Assembly (NCBI GenBank): GCA_000499405.2 | Contig: HG738137.1 | Coordinates: 18,560,581-18,624,580 of the forward strand | Origin: Onchocerca volvulus | Lineage: Eukaryota; Nematoda; Chromadorea; Rhabditida; Onchocercidae | Length of the DNA: 64,000 nt | Reading direction: 5' to 3' | Part shown: piece by piece, positions 62,573 through 64,000 of the stretch | Numbering within the stretch: position 1 is the first letter of the stretch | Layout: the number at the start of each line of letters is the position of its first letter | Program-made: the position numbers and the translations under genes | Notes under the pieces: model-generated | Seen by the model: only the letters and a program-made list of their open reading frames with translations | What the model was told of the DNA's origin: nothing | Database searches by the model: none

Positions 62573-63719
62573 ATGAAATGTACTATGGAAACTGTCATAA
62601 TTTTTTTTGGAGCTATCGCAGAAATATTTAGAGTTCAGATGCTATCAAACGCTCATAAGTCATCATTAATTCATCAGAAGAGTGGAAATGAATTTCAAAT
62701 GGGCCATTTTGATCGTTTTGTTAACGGTTATGGGGAAATAATATGCTCCGGGAATGGTTTACGATATGTTTTCGGACCAGAATCAATTGATCTTGGACCA
62801 TGTTGTAATCCATGCGATGAAAATTGGATAAGGATTTTAAAAAATGGTAAATTTCGGCTATATTTTTAATCTACTTTCATTGTCGTAGGTTACACTATAT
62901 TTAATAATAAATACCTTGTTCCTAACTCCGCTAGATAACTGCATTTCAGTTATATATTATCAAATTATTAGTGGAGTTTATCAAAGAAATTAAGGCGAAC
63001 AGTAATTTAGCTTTTTCGGACTAATGTATATTCAATGAATACAGTGTTTTCTGAGTTATATAAGTTCCTTTCTAAAAAGTGTCTTTTTTTATTCTAATAA
63101 ATAAATTTAGATAATTGAATAAATAAAATGTTCAATATTTCTGCGATAGCTCCAGAAAATAAAGTTAAGTTTTCTAAGATAGAATCTTAACTCTAATTCA
63201 GACTTTTTTAATTTTAAATTTTAGCATCCAAAGTTGAATTATCTTACCAGTTTATTTTTAGAGGATGTTTTAGTCTTTTCTCAAGGATATACTTATTCCA
63301 GTGAAAATGGATTTTTGCGAACTGCAAAACAAGTCATAATCCCGGAAACATATAATAATAATGTCAGTTTCTTTTTCGTTCATTTATTATTTAAATGATG
63401 AAATTTTTGGATTTGAAATTCAAACTTATTTTTTAATTCGATTCTTTAATGTGTATTGAATTTGTTTTTTGATTTAATTAGACAATGGTGTCATTATATT
63501 TACGACTATAATATAATAAAAGATTTCTTGCAGAGTTTCCTTGGTGTAGTTTTACGCGAACGTCATCCCAGTTCAACTGAAGGCGCTACAGCTGCTTTTC
63601 TTTGTCCACCTTTTGGTATTGTTAAATTACATAAATTCGCGTTTGGTCGCAATTCCAATACTTTATGGCCGCTAGTGGTTGGTGCACGATTCTGGGTCGT
63701 GTTGGATGAGGCAAATTAA
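62573..63719 (+). CDS. unrecognised protein, probably secreted, 186 residues
   Basis: Three exons (62573-62846, 63262-63362, 63534-63719) join in frame. A TTGCAG acceptor ends only 5 bases before the ATG, as expected for a trans-spliced message; a second in-frame ATG follows at 62585. Residues 7-19 form a hydrophobic stretch that could be a signal peptide core. The rest reads as a globular domain with conserved-looking blocks: MGHFDRFVNGYGEI (43-56), YVFGPESIDLGPCCNPCDENW (broken here as GPESIDL and the cysteine motif CC-x2-C at 77-81), VLVFSQGYTYSSENG (94-108), and the C-terminal GVVLRERHPSSTEGA, FLCPPFGIVKLHKFAFGRN and WPLVVGARFWVV. Several cysteines (58, 77, 78, 81, 149) fit a disulfide-bonded extracellular domain. 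I do not recognise the family; it may be nematode-specific. A decayed copy of exon 1 lies 1.8 kb upstream. Confidence 0.75.
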
Positions 63720-64000
63720 TTTTTAATAACGAATTTACCATTAGTATTGTGAAATTTTCCATTTGCATGAAGTATGAGATGTTTGTAATCAAATATTTGA
63801 AATCATCCAATTTTAATCAGTATGAATTTAGGGTATTTTGTCGAAATAATTTTTATCAAGTATTTTTTCCTTTAATTTGAGTATATTTGTCATTATTTTC
63901 ACTATTATTGCTATACAGATGTAACCATCATCATCATTATAGTATGTGATAGGTTATATACTTGGTGAATATAAGAATTATCTACCATATATTAGCATCG
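63720..64000 (+). other. 3' flank of the unknown gene
   Basis: AT-rich non-coding sequence with an imperfect CATCAT run near 63925. No AATAAA is visible before the window ends. Confidence 0.5.

Overview
This is AT-rich, intron-rich nematode chromosomal DNA. Introns mostly follow GT...TTTTCAG. Several genes have a splice acceptor a few bases to about 150 bases before the first ATG, as expected for trans-spliced leader addition. A fragment resembling Wolbachia gyrA, an HRG-1 type haem transporter and the overall base composition point to a filarial nematode (Brugia/Wuchereria/Onchocerca/Loa group); the species cannot be named from sequence alone.

Layout. 0.3-14.1 kb (minus strand): ten exons of an FNDC3-type fibronectin type III protein, whose C-terminal part lies beyond the left edge. 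14.1-36.0 kb: a long gene-poor stretch with microsatellites, short tandem repeats, a 28-bp perfect palindrome, two GC-richer islands and, at 29.3-30.3 kb, a mosaic of a gyrA fragment, a Helitron-like N-terminal fragment and two copies of a short dispersed repeat. 36.1-41.4 kb (plus): a PNPLA4-like patatin lipid hydrolase and an EBAG9/RCAS1 homologue in tandem. 45.4-47.8 kb (plus): a myristoylated C1orf21-like protein whose last intron carries about 600 bp of a degenerate 7-bp satellite built of nuclear-receptor-like half-sites. 50.2-51.9 kb (minus): an HRG-1 family haem transporter with a 50-bp tandem repeat rich in GATA words upstream. 54.2-61.6 kb (plus): a complete cytosolic threonyl-tRNA synthetase (20 exons), with an open, basic, acid-free extension upstream that could be a mitochondrial presequence. 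62.6-63.7 kb (plus): an unrecognised, probably secreted 186-residue protein; a decayed copy of its first exon lies inside the last-but-one intron of the synthetase gene.

The seven genes do not form a pathway. PNPLA4-like/EBAG9-like and ThrRS/unknown protein are each close and co-oriented and could be operon pairs. Exon boundaries were placed by eye from reading-frame continuity, splice signals and remembered family similarity; every exon join given keeps frame. No tRNA, rRNA or CRISPR array was seen. The most unusual signals are the 7-bp DR1-like satellite, the GATA repeat in front of the haem transporter, the gyrA/Helitron/repeat mosaic, the exon-derived pseudogene fragment and two GC-AG introns.
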